A DNA stretch of 64,000 nt from Cryptomeria japonica (GCF_030272615.1 NC_081413.1:101222239-101286238), one strand, 5' to 3'. Positions 47,705 through 58,846 are shown, numbered from the stretch's first letter. Notes: generated by a model from the sequence alone, not told the origin. Numbers and translations are program-made.

Positions 47705-49567
47705 TCAATTGCTAGGGGCCACAAGGCCCATAGACTCTGAACACCATCTGAACTTTTCTGTGCTCACAGCCTTAGTTAAAGCATCTGCAACATTCATCAA
47801 AGTTTCCACCTTAACCAGCTTCACCCTACCATCTTCGACCATATCTCTAACAAAATGATACTGAACATCAATATGTTTGGTCCGGGCATGAAATGTCGGG
47901 TTCTTAGCTAGGCTAATTGCACTCTGACTGTCACAGTAAACTGTCGCTGTACCTTGTTTTATTCCAATATCCGAACACAGTCTCTTAAGCCAAATGGCCT
48001 CTTTACAAGCATGAGTAGCTGCCATATACTCTGCTTCAGTAGTGGATAAAGCAACCACAGCCCGTCGCTTACTCATCCAACTAATTGCACCACCAAACAA
48101 AATAAACACATAAGCACTGGTGGATCTTCTGCTATCAATATCACCTGCCCAATCTGAATCCACATAACCATGGATATCAAGGGAAGTCATGTCTCCAACT
48201 GAATTACCATGATAACACAAAGAATACTCTGAAGTACCCTTCAAATATCTGAAGACTCTTTTGACTGCATCCCAATGAACTCTACCAGGATTAGACATAT
48301 ATCTAGAAAGTACTCCCACTGCTTGGGCAATGTCTGGTCTAGTACAGACCATAGCATACATCAAGCTTCCAACCGCACTCTGGTAAGGCACTCTGCTCAT
48401 GTCTTCCATCTCCAATGGGGATGTAGGACAATCTGAAATAGATAGTTTCATTCCAACTGTAAAAGGAACACTCAATGGTCTACTATTTTGCATGTTGAAC
48501 CTCTGTAACACTGAATTCACATACTTACTTTGGCCTAGCCATAGCTTTCTGTTCACCCTATTTCTTCTAATTTCCATCCCAAGAATGTGCTTTGCTGCAC
48601 CAAGATCTTTCATTTCAAATTTAGCAGCGAGCTGAGACTTCAGTTCTGAAATCATACCTTTCCCTTTACCAATGAATAACATATCATCAACATACAATGC
48701 AATGAATAAGAAATGATCACCATAAGATTTATAATAAACACAGTGATCTGATTTAGAACGTTCAAATCCCAAACTCAACACATATGTATCAAATTTCTGG
48801 TACCACATCCTACGACTTTGTTTGAGGCCATACAAAGATTTTTTCAATTTACAAACCAAATTACTTTTGCCTTTCACCACATAGTGCTCCGGCTGTGTCA
48901 TATAAATATCTTCCTCCAAATCACCATGAAGGAAATCAGTTTTCACATCCATTTGCTCAACCTCTAAATCATAAGCAGTAGCAATAGAAAGCAAAAATCT
49001 AATGGACGTCATTTTTGCAACAGGAGAAAATATCTCACCGTAATCAACACCCTCAACCTGAGAGTAGCCTTTTGCAACCAACCTTGCTTTATACTTCTCA
49101 ATGCTTCCATCTGAACCAATCTTTTTCTTGAACACCCATTTACAACCAACAGGTTTTCGTCCTTCAGGCAATGGTACAAGATCCCATGTATCATTCTTTT
49201 TCAACGCTGCCATTTCTTCCTCCATAGCAATCTTCCAGGATTCTGCATCATTCATACCTAATGCCTCTTCTACAGATTTTGGTTCATCCAAACTAGTATT
49301 CAGAGCAAAAATACATCTCCAATCATCAGGTGAATACCTTTCAGGTGGTTGTCTATGTCTTGTAGACCTTCGAACAAGCTGAGTTGGAGGTTCTTCCTCC
49401 TCTTCTGAAGATTCAGAGCTAGACGAGCTCTCCTCAAATTCTTGCCTATCTAGGGGTCTCGATTCAACTCTTTCAGGTGTAGAAGGAAGTTGAATCACAT
49501 CTTCTTTTTTTAGTCTGTTCTGGCTGCAATGTAACAGAAGGAGACTTAATTTCTCTAAAAATAACAC
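47705..49567 (-). CDS. Copia Pol part 2: reverse transcriptase and RNase H
   Basis: 620-codon open frame; the real polyprotein probably enters it near 49510, where the upstream frame is lost. An acidic Ser/Glu-rich linker and RRSTRHRQPPERYSPDDW precede the RVT_2 domain: WKIAMEEEMAALKKNDTWDL, GCKWVFKKK, ARLVAKGYSQVEGVDY, QMDVKTDFLHGDL, then the catalytic ALYVDDMLF. RNase H motifs follow: GYVDSDWAGD, LSTTEAEYMA, VYCDSQSAISLAKNP and TKHIDVQYHFVRD. KTDF replaces the usual KTAF before the first acidic motif. All expected catalytic residues are visible. It would copy element RNA into DNA in cytoplasmic particles. The translation depends on repair or bypass of the frameshift. Confidence 0.93.
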   Translation of the reverse strand: MLFLEKLSLLLLHCSQNRLKKEDVIQLPSTPERVESRPLDRQEFEESSSSSESSEEEEEPPTQLVRRSTRHRQPPERYSPDDWRCIFALNTSLDEPKSVEEALGMNDAESWKIAMEEEMAALKKNDTWDLVPLPEGRKPVGCKWVFKKKIGSDGSIEKYKARLVAKGYSQVEGVDYGEIFSPVAKMTSIRFLLSIATAYDLEVEQMDVKTDFLHGDLEEDIYMTQPEHYVVKGKSNLVCKLKKSLYGLKQSRRMWYQKFDTYVLSLGFERSKSDHCVYYKSYGDHFLFIALYVDDMLFIGKGKGMISELKSQLAAKFEMKDLGAAKHILGMEIRRNRVNRKLWLGQSKYVNSVLQRFNMQNSRPLSVPFTVGMKLSISDCPTSPLEMEDMSRVPYQSAVGSLMYAMVCTRPDIAQAVGVLSRYMSNPGRVHWDAVKRVFRYLKGTSEYSLCYHGNSVGDMTSLDIHGYVDSDWAGDIDSRRSTSAYVFILFGGAISWMSKRRAVVALSTTEAEYMAATHACKEAIWLKRLCSDIGIKQGTATVYCDSQSAISLAKNPTFHARTKHIDVQYHFVRDMVEDGRVKLVKVETLMNVADALTKAVSTEKFRWCSESMGLVAPSN

Positions 49568-51749
49568 TTCTACTGTGAATTACCTTTTGTGCAACAGGGT
49601 CCCAAAGCTTGTATCCTTTCACACCATAACTATACCCGATGAAGATACATTTCATAGCCTTGTTCTCCAACTTTGTTTGCTTCTCCTTTGGCACATGTGC
49701 ATATGCCTCGCAACCAAAAACTCTAAGATGTCTCAATGAAGGCTTGTGACCTGACCATGCTTCCATAGGCGTTTTATCAACAAGCGCTGATGTAGGAGAC
49801 CTGTTAATCAGGTAGCAAGCAGTGGCAACAGCTTCAGCCCAAAACTTTTGTTCGAGACCAGCACCACTCAACATACTCCTAGCCTTCTCCATCAGTGTTC
49901 TGTTCATTCTTTCTGCAACTCCATTCTGCTGTGGAGAATACGGAGTTGTCTTCTGCCTGTTAATTCCACAGTCTTTACAGAATCTATCAAAATCATTAGA
50001 GCAAAATTCACCGCCATTATCAGTTCTCAAACATTTTATTTTCTTTCCAGTCTGCAACTCAACCATTGCTTTAAATTCTTTAAAACGACTAAAGACTTCA
50101 GATTTACTCTTTAGAAAATAAACCCATGTCCTTCTACTAAAATCATCAATAAATGAAACATAATATGTGGATTTTCCAATCGAAGAGACATCTACTGGAC
50201 CAAACACATCAGAATGGATAAGATCCAAAACACCACAAGTTTTATGAGAACTCGAGTAAAACTGAACGCGGTTTTGTTTTCCATAAATGCAATGCTCACA
50301 GAAATCAAAGTCAAGATTACAATCATTCAAACCTTCAACAAGATTTTTATTTTTCAAGGTCCTTAGACCCTTTTCTCCAATGTGGCCAAGTCTCTGATGC
50401 CATAACATAGTCTTCTCTGCAGGTAACTTTTCTTCAGACGAAAGAGCACCCTTAGGTACCCAAAAACCATTACCATCTGCTGAAGGTGAAACCTTCAAAT
50501 CTTCCAGTGAAGTATCCACAGATTTACTTTTTACAGAAGTGCTATTACACTCAACAGTGTATGCTTCAAGCTTATACAAAGTGCCAAACCTGACACCTCT
50601 AGCAACTACCATAGCACCCTTAATCATCTTACATCCTGTTTCAGAAAAGACTACCTGCACACCTGCATCTATCAGTTTGCTCACAGATAACAGGTTTCGT
50701 TTTAATCCAGGGATATGCAACACACCATTAATCCTTTTTATTCTACCATCAGAAAACCTAATTCTAACTTTACCTCGACCAACAATGTCTAGATGTGAAT
50801 CATTACCCAAGTACACCTTACCTCCATTAAATCCTTCATATTCAGAAAACCAATCTCTATTGGAAGTCATATGAAAAGATGCACCTGAGTCAATTAGCCA
50901 GGCATCATTACCTGCATGAGTCGCCAAAGCCGCAATAAATGCATCGCCATCTTCCTTGTCGGACTTAGAATCAGAATCGAACTTTTTCTTTTTCTTCTTC
51001 TTTTCTTCTTTGCAGTCCTTACGGATGTGACCCGGATTACCGCAATTCCAGCAAATGACTTTGGACTTTCTAGGAGATTTCGATCTCCCTTTGGATTTGG
51101 ACTTGCCGCACTTCTCATTCTTCTTGCCTTTCTCCTTAGGTCTTCCACGAATGGTTAGGGCTTCCTTTGAACTGATGGATACCTTCCTTCGCATCTCTTC
51201 ACCGAGTAGGGCACCCACCACGTCTTCAGATTTCAAAACAACAGAAGTACTACCGATAGCCATAACAAGAGAATCCCACGAATCAGGCAAAGAACAAAGC
51301 AAGATTTGACATTTCTCCTCCTCATCCATCTTAACACCGACGGATACTAATTGAGCCACAATCATATTGAATGCTTCTAGGTGGTCTGCAATTCGTCCAC
51401 CCTCTTCCATCTTCAAGGAATACAATTTCTTTCTTAAGAAAATTTGATTTAATAAAGATTTCACTTGATACATCTCACCAAGCTTAGTCCATAGCTTCTT
51501 TGCAGAGTTTTCTTCATGGACATTGATTAGAACAGAGTCTGCCAGGCACAGTCTGATTAGACCCTTGGCTTTTCGGTCCATAATATCATACTGAGCTGCT
51601 GCAGTAGGATCTGAGGGTCTTTGGACATTCGCATCAACAGCATCCCAAAGATCTCGATCTATTAGCAGATCTTCCATCTTCAGCTTCCACATCTCAAAAT
51701 TACTTCCATTAAATTTCTCCACCTCTATTCTCCCTGACGAACTTGCCAT
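49473..51749 (-). CDS. Copia Gag-protease-integrase (part 1 of the polyprotein)
   Basis: 758-codon frame starting MASSSGRIEVEKFNGSNFEM, a typical Copia gag start. In order: gag (about 1-200), basic linker, knuckle CWNCGNPGHIRKDC (about 232), protease with WLIDSGASFHM (about 284), pre-integrase zinc segment LWHQRLGHIGEKGL with CEHCIYGKQ, and integrase with HSDVFGPV, LRTDNGGEF and PYSPQQNGVAERMNRTLMEK, so the D, D, E positions are present. The frame is lost at a run of seven T (49506-49512, + strand), after which the downstream frame continues with reverse transcriptase. One base fewer in that run would rejoin the frames, so this is a single indel, a sequencing error or, less likely, programmed frameshifting. 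Confidence 0.94.
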   Translation of the reverse strand: MASSSGRIEVEKFNGSNFEMWKLKMEDLLIDRDLWDAVDANVQRPSDPTAAAQYDIMDRKAKGLIRLCLADSVLINVHEENSAKKLWTKLGEMYQVKSLLNQIFLRKKLYSLKMEEGGRIADHLEAFNMIVAQLVSVGVKMDEEEKCQILLCSLPDSWDSLVMAIGSTSVVLKSEDVVGALLGEEMRRKVSISSKEALTIRGRPKEKGKKNEKCGKSKSKGRSKSPRKSKVICWNCGNPGHIRKDCKEEKKKKKKKFDSDSKSDKEDGDAFIAALATHAGNDAWLIDSGASFHMTSNRDWFSEYEGFNGGKVYLGNDSHLDIVGRGKVRIRFSDGRIKRINGVLHIPGLKRNLLSVSKLIDAGVQVVFSETGCKMIKGAMVVARGVRFGTLYKLEAYTVECNSTSVKSKSVDTSLEDLKVSPSADGNGFWVPKGALSSEEKLPAEKTMLWHQRLGHIGEKGLRTLKNKNLVEGLNDCNLDFDFCEHCIYGKQNRVQFYSSSHKTCGVLDLIHSDVFGPVDVSSIGKSTYYVSFIDDFSRRTWVYFLKSKSEVFSRFKEFKAMVELQTGKKIKCLRTDNGGEFCSNDFDRFCKDCGINRQKTTPYSPQQNGVAERMNRTLMEKARSMLSGAGLEQKFWAEAVATACYLINRSPTSALVDKTPMEAWSGHKPSLRHLRVFGCEAYAHVPKEKQTKLENKAMKCIFIGYSYGVKGYKLWDPVAQKVIHSRSVIFREIKSPSVTLQPEQTKKRRCDSTSFYT

Positions 51750-51858
51750 CTGAATATTCCTGCAACAAGATCAAAAAGTGTCTTCTGCACAAGCTCCCAC
51801 TCAAATTTGGATTAGTTCAAAAAACCCAACTGCCCACAATTGAAACCAAAGGTGATCA

Positions 51859-51871
51859 GGCTCTGATACCA
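51859..51871 (-). other. Primer binding site of the Copia element
   Basis: The minus strand reads TGGTATCAGAGCC two bases inside the 5' LTR, complementary to the 3' end of initiator Met tRNA as in most plant Copia elements. Confidence 0.9.
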
Positions 51872-51873
51872 CT

Positions 51874-52758
51874 TGTAAGGAAGTTAAGTAGCGGAAACAA
51901 CTTCCTACACTAACCTTGAGAGGAGGGTAATGCAAATTTTTTTTGGATCATTACAACAGTTACAGAAAATAGAAATAGATATAATAGCATTCATACCACA
52001 ACACAATGATTTACGTGGGGAAAACCCTTTCGGGAGAAAAACCCCACCCTCCAAAAGCAGCTCAATATTTTATTCAGCAATAAAAAACAGATTACAAAAT
52101 ACTTGCAGAGCAAGCTCTTCGCAGGAGTACCATTAATCAGAGATTCAGAGGCAACTCAATAGCCATAAGACTCTTACACACAACCTCTATCTCACACACC
52201 TCATAAATAGGAGATACAATACAAGAAACCGTCAAACGGTATTACAAAACCATGGGCTAAAACCACCCAATAAGGTGTAGCCGACCTTATCTCCCTTCTA
52301 TGACATGTTAAAGCACACATCAACACGTGTCGCTCCCTTTTACAGCTCATTTATGTATCCGATACAAATTATTTTTCCTATTTCAGGAGTACAAACTTCC
52401 GAAGGCCATAACTTGAGAACCGGGTGTCCGATTGACGAACCGTTTGAAGCGCCGGAAAGCTCGCGAAGTGCTCTATCACCTCGTAACCCGCTTCACCGGT
52501 TATGACCACTTTTCAGGGCGTTTCGGAGCCTCTAAAGTCCCCAAAATTAAGTTTAAACATTTTATTGCACCCCTCCAAGACGAAAACTTTAATATCTTCA
52601 AAACTAGCTGTGACCTTGCGACGAAACTTTACCGGAATGCTTATCTAGCCAACCAGAAGCTTCAGGGAGAGTTTCGCACCATTTCGTGCTCAAATGAAAA
52701 CTTACTATAAATAGTAACCTCACATAAATGCAAGGTTGAGACACCATTTTTTCCAACA
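51874..52758 (-). repeat. 5' LTR of the Copia element
   Basis: 885 bp, near-identical to 46764-47648. Upstream (in + coordinates) it is preceded by the primer site and the short leader to the gag start. Confidence 0.95.
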
Positions 52759-52844
52759 CCAGTGCCATAGGATTGCAAGGTTGCCATCAATGACAAAACC
52801 TTCAATCACACACAATGTCTCATTGGAGTGTCCATATGCCAACA

Positions 52845-53295
52845 ACAACCATCTGTCTCCATAGGGTAATCTTCAATTCACCATTCTCTACTCTGTCTTT
52901 TAGCAATCCTTTCCATCATAAGGCAACATGCCCTTTCAACTTATTCTGTGCCAACTGGACTCTTTGTGGGTCCTTGACATCATCAAAGTCAAAGTAGTCC
53001 TCCAGCTCTCTGATCCAATCGATCAGATCCTCTGGGTTCAGTGTTCCAGAAAATTTGGAAACTTCAACTTTATGAAATTTACTCGCTTGTGCCATTGCTC
53101 TCAGGAATCTTTCCTCTCTTTCATCTTCCGGTGCTTTAGCTTCCTCAAGCTCTTCATCGACTTCCTCATACTCATCCTTAGAATCAGGGTTCCTTTGCAA
53201 ACTAGCCAAATTGTTTCATATTTCATTTCTCACTTCATTCTTGAAGTCTTCCATCATCTACTCTACTCTCTGGGGTTTGTCCTTCTCGGTGGCAT
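52845..53295 (-). pseudogene. Gypsy gag N-terminal part
   Basis: Gag starts MPPRRTNPRE at 53295, a familiar Ty3/Gypsy gag opening, and is stopped by TAG after ten codons. A second frame (52916-53209) gives a highly acidic segment, then KVEVSKFSGTLNPEDLIDWI and ELEDYFDFDDVKDPQRVQLA, the conserved retrotransposon gag domain start. The downstream half lies at 44530-46034, beyond the inserted LTR and Copia element. Confidence 0.8.
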
Positions 53296-53450
53296 CTCCT
53301 CTTCCACTCCGGTGAACTGCCTCAACTCGACAATCTGACTACCGGTTTCAATTGCCTCCCCTAGGTGATCTATTGAAAACACGCGCAACCTGCCTCCAAT
53401 CGGTGATCTGTCCACCCAAAGGAATGCCTCAATGTTCGCAAACAATTCTT

Positions 53451-54900
53451 CCACCAGCCATAACTAGTAAAACCCTCAAAGAGAATCAACCGGCTTATGC
53501 AGCAAGAGAAACACAACAAAAGCAACAAGAAAACATAAGAAGATTACATAAACATATCATATTAATTCCTTAGAACTTTTGGCAATCATTCGACAATCAT
53601 CAAAGAACATCCAACAATTAACCGGTTACATGCAAACTATCAGCCAGATACAATCCAATCCAGGACTTTGAGAATCAACCAGATCACAAAATGTGAATCT
53701 CAATCCTTATTCTCAATTCTATTTCTTTTTCCCCTACAAATGATTACATAACATCATATTTATACCCATCAGAACATATCCGGGTCGACCTCATAAGATT
53801 ACATTTACCAATGTAGGAAAATGAAACGTGTAACTAGGTCGGCCCTAAGAATTAGAGAATTTTTTTCGAAAAATAACAACCAAGAGATGCGGTTCAACAG
53901 GAAGGTCGGCCATAGGCCAAAGAACATCAGACAAGACCCCATATAGATCCAAATGCCAAGAATCAAACCAATAATGAAGGAAAACCAACCGGTAAGCACA
54001 AGAACTATCCTGAAACCCATAAATAGTCAACCAGAAGCGATAACTGACCAGAAAATAACCTAAATGAACTGAAACTCTGGAATTGATCACATAAACCCAC
54101 CTGGAAATCGAGAATAAGATTTTCCATGAAGAACAAGCAACTATTGGTCATGCCAATACATAACTGATAAACAATATGAATAATTCTTATTACAGTCTGA
54201 AGAATTACACATGCCACATGCTGGATCGCAGTCCAGCGTACAAACAATTCTTACAACACAAATATAAGATCCACATATCATCCACATATCAGATTGGCCT
54301 TCGGAAATAGTTTGCTGATTCTACCCTAATCTGGACCTCAGTCCACTGAATTAGAATCTCGCCGTATCTACATCTTATTTTGATCTCTAAACTCTGTCTT
54401 CAATCTTCTAAATTATATCCTCTCAAATGATTCGCAAACTCCCATTTATACCATCTGCAAATAATAACTTAATCAAGTAGGCCCAAAGACCAATCAGTTC
54501 ATGAAACGTGCAACAGTAACATGTCGGCTCAAATCACTAAGGAAAACTCCAAAATGCATAAAATAATGCACGGTCCTCCGAGAACATCAGACACGACACA
54601 AGAAACATAAATCAACGATCCGCAAGTCATGGAGATCAACTGCAACCCGATCCAACTTCGCTCAACACACTACCAGACTAATTGGTAAGAACATATCAAC
54701 CCGACCAATACCAGAATCGATAACTCATCGGGATTAAATTCAAATGCCATGAAACTTGAACACGACACAGACAATGAACACAAAGGAATAAACCCAAAAC
54801 CACAATGCTAAAACTCAAACAAGAAGAAATTCCATGATCTCAAGCAATTTCACTGAAAAAATGCCGAACCGGTAAGAACTAGACCAGTGCTCCTGCATCA
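53451..54900 (-). repeat. Chimeric LTR region (copy 2 plus a second LTR type)
   Basis: 53451-54150 matches LTR copies 1 and 3. At GCCAATAC (about 54144) the match ends. 54155-54900 is a distant relative with its own CCCATTTATACC, ATGAAACGTG and GTCGGCTC landmarks, ending in the family's CTCCTGCATCA at 54900. A recombination between related elements or one LTR inserted in another would both fit. Confidence 0.6.
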
Positions 54901-55264
54901 AACTCTCGGGGTTAATTGAAAAGTGAGTTCCAGCACTTGATTTGGTTTGATGATCTGTCAGTAGGTACTTGCAACTACCTCAAGGGGTTCAGGGATCTGA
55001 CCACAGCTTTCAGTTGCATCTCCTCGGTGATCTACCGTTCCAAATTGCAACGTGCCTCAATCAGTGATCTATTCAAGTCTCCGCCCACTAACTACGTCAA
55101 GCACAAGCTCTAGGATCGACGATCTACCTGCAAACCCTGCTCTGCCTCACGTTCGAGGATCTGAATAAGTCCACAAGTTGCCTCAACTTCCTCTCCAACC
55201 AACCAGTGAACAATCAACACTCTGTCGAACAAGAGTAGGTTCACAAACCAACTCTGATACCACT
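54901..55264 (-). other. Gypsy untranslated leader next to LTR copy 3
   Basis: Lies between the chimeric LTR and the primer site of copy 3. GATCTACC and GATCTGACC words recur, as in the leader left of LTR copy 2 (53296-53450). The gag that should follow is absent, so a deletion joined this leader directly to the neighbouring LTR. Confidence 0.5.
55252..55262 (-). other. Primer binding site next to LTR copy 3
   Basis: The minus strand reads TGGTATCAGAG two bases inside the LTR boundary at 55265, fixing the minus orientation of this Gypsy family. Confidence 0.8.
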
Positions 55265-56078
55265 TGTTGCAACTATAACTTATAAAACCCTCAAAGAGAA
55301 TCAACCAGCTTATGCAGCAAGAGAAACACAACGAAAGCCTCAAGAAAACATAAGAAGATTACATAAATAGATCATATTAATGCCTTAGAACTTCAGACAA
55401 TCATTCGATAATCATCAAAGAACATCCAACAATTAACCAGTTACATGCATGCTATCAGTCAGATACAATCCAATCTGGGACTCTAAGAATCAACTAGATC
55501 ACAAAATGTGAATCTCAATCCTTATTCTCAATTCTACTTCCTCTGCCCCTACAAATGATTATGTAACATCATATTTATACCCACCAGAACATATCTGGGT
55601 CGGCCTCATAAAATTACATTTACCAATGTAGGAAAATGAAACGTGTAACTAGGTCGGCCCTAAGAATAAGAGAATTATTTCCAGAAAATAACAACCAAGA
55701 GATGTGGTTCAACAGGAAGGTTTCCCACACGCCAAAGAACATCTAACAAGACCCAAGATAGATCCAAACACTAAGAATCACATCGGTAATGAAGGAAAAC
55801 CAACCGGTAAGCACAAGAATTGTTTTGAAACCCAAAAACAGTCAACCGAAAGCAACAACTGACCGGAAAAGAACCCAAATGAACTGAAAATCTAGAATTG
55901 AGCAGATGAACCCGCCTAGAAATTGAAAAATAAGATTTTCCATGAAGAACAAGCAACTACCGGTGCCAATCGATAAGAACATAGAAAACTGCATAAAGAA
56001 ATAGACAAGAACAAAATTGAAAGGAGCTATTTTTGGTTGATACAAAATTGCTCATCGATCGGGGATGCTCCTGCATCA
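55265..56078 (-). repeat. LTR, copy 3
   Basis: 814 bp, starts TGTTGCAACT and ends CTCCTGCATCA on the + strand, homologous to 43667-44491. It has a primer site on its left and gag-protease tail sequence on its right, so it joins two internal regions as in a tandem LTR-internal-LTR array. Confidence 0.78.
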
Positions 56079-56340
56079 GACAACCCAAGTAGAAAAAGAT
56101 GTTCCATGAGAGGCAACTCATGAACATCTAAAAGGATTCGGAATAAAGACCCCACGCTCATTTTTGATCCAAACATCTTCTTTATCTTCCAACCTCTGCT
56201 TTAGCTCCTCTGGTGCCTCAACTGACTTCTCTAACATTTGACCCTCTTTGTTTCTCTTCCTTTGCTTCTGATCTGCACATTGTCTCTGTTTACCATTCTC
56301 TTTCTTATGCAACTTTGATTTTTTTCTGCCACAAGGCTTC
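56079..56340 (-). pseudogene. Tail of a second gag-protease Gypsy polyprotein
   Basis: The minus strand gives a Lys/Gln-rich segment, then APEELKQRLEDKEDVWIKNE and NPFRCS with a stop, homologous to 44530-44750. Its upstream continuation is at 63762-64000, separated by the element at 56341-63761. Confidence 0.75.
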
Positions 56341-58831
56341 TGTTGGCATTGTGTTCTCATTGATGTCAATCGGTAATGGTGTCATTGATGTCAATTGGTA
56401 TAGCTTGTCACTGGTAAGAAGAGGATGTCAACCGACATTGTGGTCATTGGAGTCACCGGTACACAAGATAGTGTTGGATACATAAGTTGGGATGTTGACC
56501 AGTGAATATGCATTGGAGACAGTTGGAATTATGGCAGTGCCAACTGGTCAATGATGTGCTGGCAGTGTATGGTTGCCAACCGGTAAGGATGTGACCGGTA
56601 AGAAAGCAAGATTGAACAAATGAGAATGTGTAGTACAACCGGTATGCAGTTTGATGACTAGCAGTAGGACTTCCACCAGTTAAAGATGATTTCATCAAGT
56701 GAAGAGAAGACTGACATAAACTATGTTGCATGATAGTAAGGTAGACAAAGGGGATGTCAATCAGGTTATGTGCCTAATTGAAGATGTATCGGCTCATTGT
56801 TAGCAAAGTCAAACTGGTGCAATGTATTGTCAACCGGTTCCCATCTGTTGTTAACCAACAGGTGACATAATACATACATCGGATGATCAGAGTGGAATAT
56901 GTGGGAGCCTCTAGTGTATAAAATTAGAGATGAACACTAGATCAAAAAGTGAAGGCATGATGAGTTATCGGGACAAAGAAGGAAGAGTAAAGAGTGATGA
57001 GTTTGCCACTTTGGAAAAATCAGTTAAGATGAGGTTTGTACAAATGAAGGAGAAGGATAAGTGGTAGGACTTACAAGCATGGAGTCACTCCAGGTTGCCG
57101 ACATCAACTAAGATTCCTATTGATGATTTATGTCTAAGATTATTAGGCAACCAATATGATAGGAGGTGTGCATTAGAGACTATTGACATGCCAATGTCAA
57201 CTGATAAGAGAGAAAAGAGTGTAGAAGTGAAAGGCTCCCATCAGATGGAGATGAGAATGCAGTGGATTGACAAGTTTGGCGACTGGGCTAATGTATCCCT
57301 TCGACAAAGTAGGCGACTGCATGGTTCAAAGGTTAATCGGTTACAACATAACCGACAAGGCAAGGAGATTGGTAGTATAAAATATGCACCAGTTGTGTGT
57401 TGTGGTCGGTGGCTAAGCCTAAACTAACACAATGGACTAAGCTGAGGTGGATATCAACAGAGATGACACATGGACTCTAGGTGTAACTTGAAGTTGCAAA
57501 TGCATCATGGATTTTTGGTGAGGTAGTTGGTGATTGGTCGACATTAATATCAATTACGTAAATAACGGGTCAAGAACAAAAGGATGCAGCTCGAGGCAGA
57601 TTAGAAGGTTGATGTCTGTGTTGCAATGATCAATGCAAGATGTCCTAGTGCAAATCAAATTTGGAGTAGCAAACGAAGAGATCATTTAATGTGATTGATA
57701 GATGCAGGTCGATGATCATTTTTCCATGTTTGGTAAATATAGAAAATGTGTATTGGAAACAACGAGATTGGTGGTGATGGGTGATCTGTTGGAGGTTGAA
57801 AATCTCAGAGAAGAGATTTGATCTGATTTGATACAATTCGTGATTGATGGAGAAAACCCTAGCGGGCCAAGTTTGAATGGTCGTCTTGGCGGGAAAGCCC
57901 TAGTATAAATATGCAGGTTTAAGATCTAAGTGGTTGTTGTTGTGAAGGCCGATGAAGGAGGTCGGATGATAGATGTCGGGTGCAAGTGAAGAGAGCAGAC
58001 AAAACAGTCTGAGAGTTTAAGTGCTAAACCTTGAAGCGACTAAGAGTGTTGAAGGGAGAAACCAGTAAGAGGGTTTAACAAAAGGTTAAATCGGTGTGCC
58101 AAAGTGACTGATAAGTTGTAAAGAGTGTTGCAGTCAAATGAACCGGTAGTGCTAGAACCGACAAGAAGGCAACGAAGGGTGTTGCAGTGCAGTGGGAGTG
58201 TTAGTGAAAATCCAGCAAGGTAGACATAAAATAGGGCTTGACTGGAAAGCAGAGAACTGGTAGAGATCTAAGAAAAGTGAATTGACAAAGAAGAGGCAGA
58301 GTAACATAAAGAGGACTCAACCGCTAAGGTTGCAACAAAGAGTGAAGGAGAGCAGGATCAGAGTGATTAGAGAACCGACAAAGAATAGAGCATACAAGAC
58401 CAATTAAGAAGAGTTGAACCGATAGAGTGATTTGATTGTGAGAGGTTACAAAACTCATTTGTAACTGGGCTATTACTATTGTGTTGATATATTTCATTGT
58501 ATTCATTGAGTTGGAGGTCGGTGCAGGGGTTGGTTCTCCTTGGGTTGGTGCCCTAAACTTTGTAATACAATGTTTATTGTGAGGATGGATTGGAGCAGTA
58601 GACTCCAACACCATTTCTCACTGAGGTTTTTCCCATGTTGGGTTTTCCTCGTATATCCAGTGTTATGTGAGCTATATTTGTGTGTGCTTGCATCTTGATG
58701 TCCTCCCCTATCTCACCTGTATATTCACTTTATGTTAGATCTGCTAACCGGTACACACATTTAGGATTAAAAAGGGTTAAGTTTGGAAACCATTGATTCA
58801 CCCCCCTCTCAGTGGCATCTGGTGTTGTACA
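56341..58831 (+). repeat. 5' LTR, 2491 bp
   Basis: TGTTGGCATTGTG to GTTGTACA. Rich in CCGGT words. Carries GAGGTTTTTCCC and GGGTTTTCCTC (58622-58651) and the GGTTGGTGCCCTAAA segment (58542). It contains about 0.7 kb (roughly 56605-57325) absent from the 3' LTR. Confidence 0.85.
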
Positions 58832-58833
58832 AT

Positions 58834-58846
58834 TGGTATCAGAGCC
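58834..58846 (+). other. Primer binding site
   Basis: TGGTATCAGAGCC, two bases after the 5' LTR, complementary to initiator Met tRNA. Confidence 0.92.

Larger units (their letters stand above)
46764..52758 (-). mobile_element. Full-length young Ty1/Copia retrotransposon, 5995 bp
   Basis: Two 885-bp LTRs (46764-47648 and 51874-52758), a perfect target duplication CCAGT (46759-46763 and 52759-52763), a primer site next to the right LTR and a purine tract AAGTGGGAGATT (minus strand, 47649-47660) next to the left LTR. By eye the LTRs differ at four positions, all transitions (near 47354, 47373, 47393 and 47395), indicating recent insertion. The coding region is complete apart from one frameshift. 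Confidence 0.95.
46035..52844 (-). mobile_element. Solo Copia-type LTR (about 810 bp) split by a younger Copia element
   Basis: Begins TGTTAGGGTTCCC at 46035 and resumes after the Copia insertion to end ATGCCAACA at 52844. GAGAGGGGGGGCGGGGGTGA (about 46058) and GGTGTGGGAAAAACCTC (46227) are minus-strand versions of blocks seen in the LTRs at 1-852 and 56341. Flanks are GCAAC (46030-46034) and ACAAC (52845-52849), a 4/5 duplication. Gag coding sequence of the host Gypsy is found on both sides. Confidence 0.72.
43667..54900 (-). mobile_element. Non-autonomous gag-protease Gypsy element, nested insertions inside
   Basis: In minus orientation the order is: right LTR (53451-54900, chimeric), leader, gag start (53295), gag body, [insertion 46035-52844], CCHC knuckle, protease, acidic repeat tail, left LTR (43667-44491). 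No reverse transcriptase, RNase H or integrase lies in the internal region once the insertions are removed. This resembles the gag-only LTR elements known in plants (TR-GAG type), but with a protease retained. Stops and frameshifts show this copy is dead. Confidence 0.72.
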
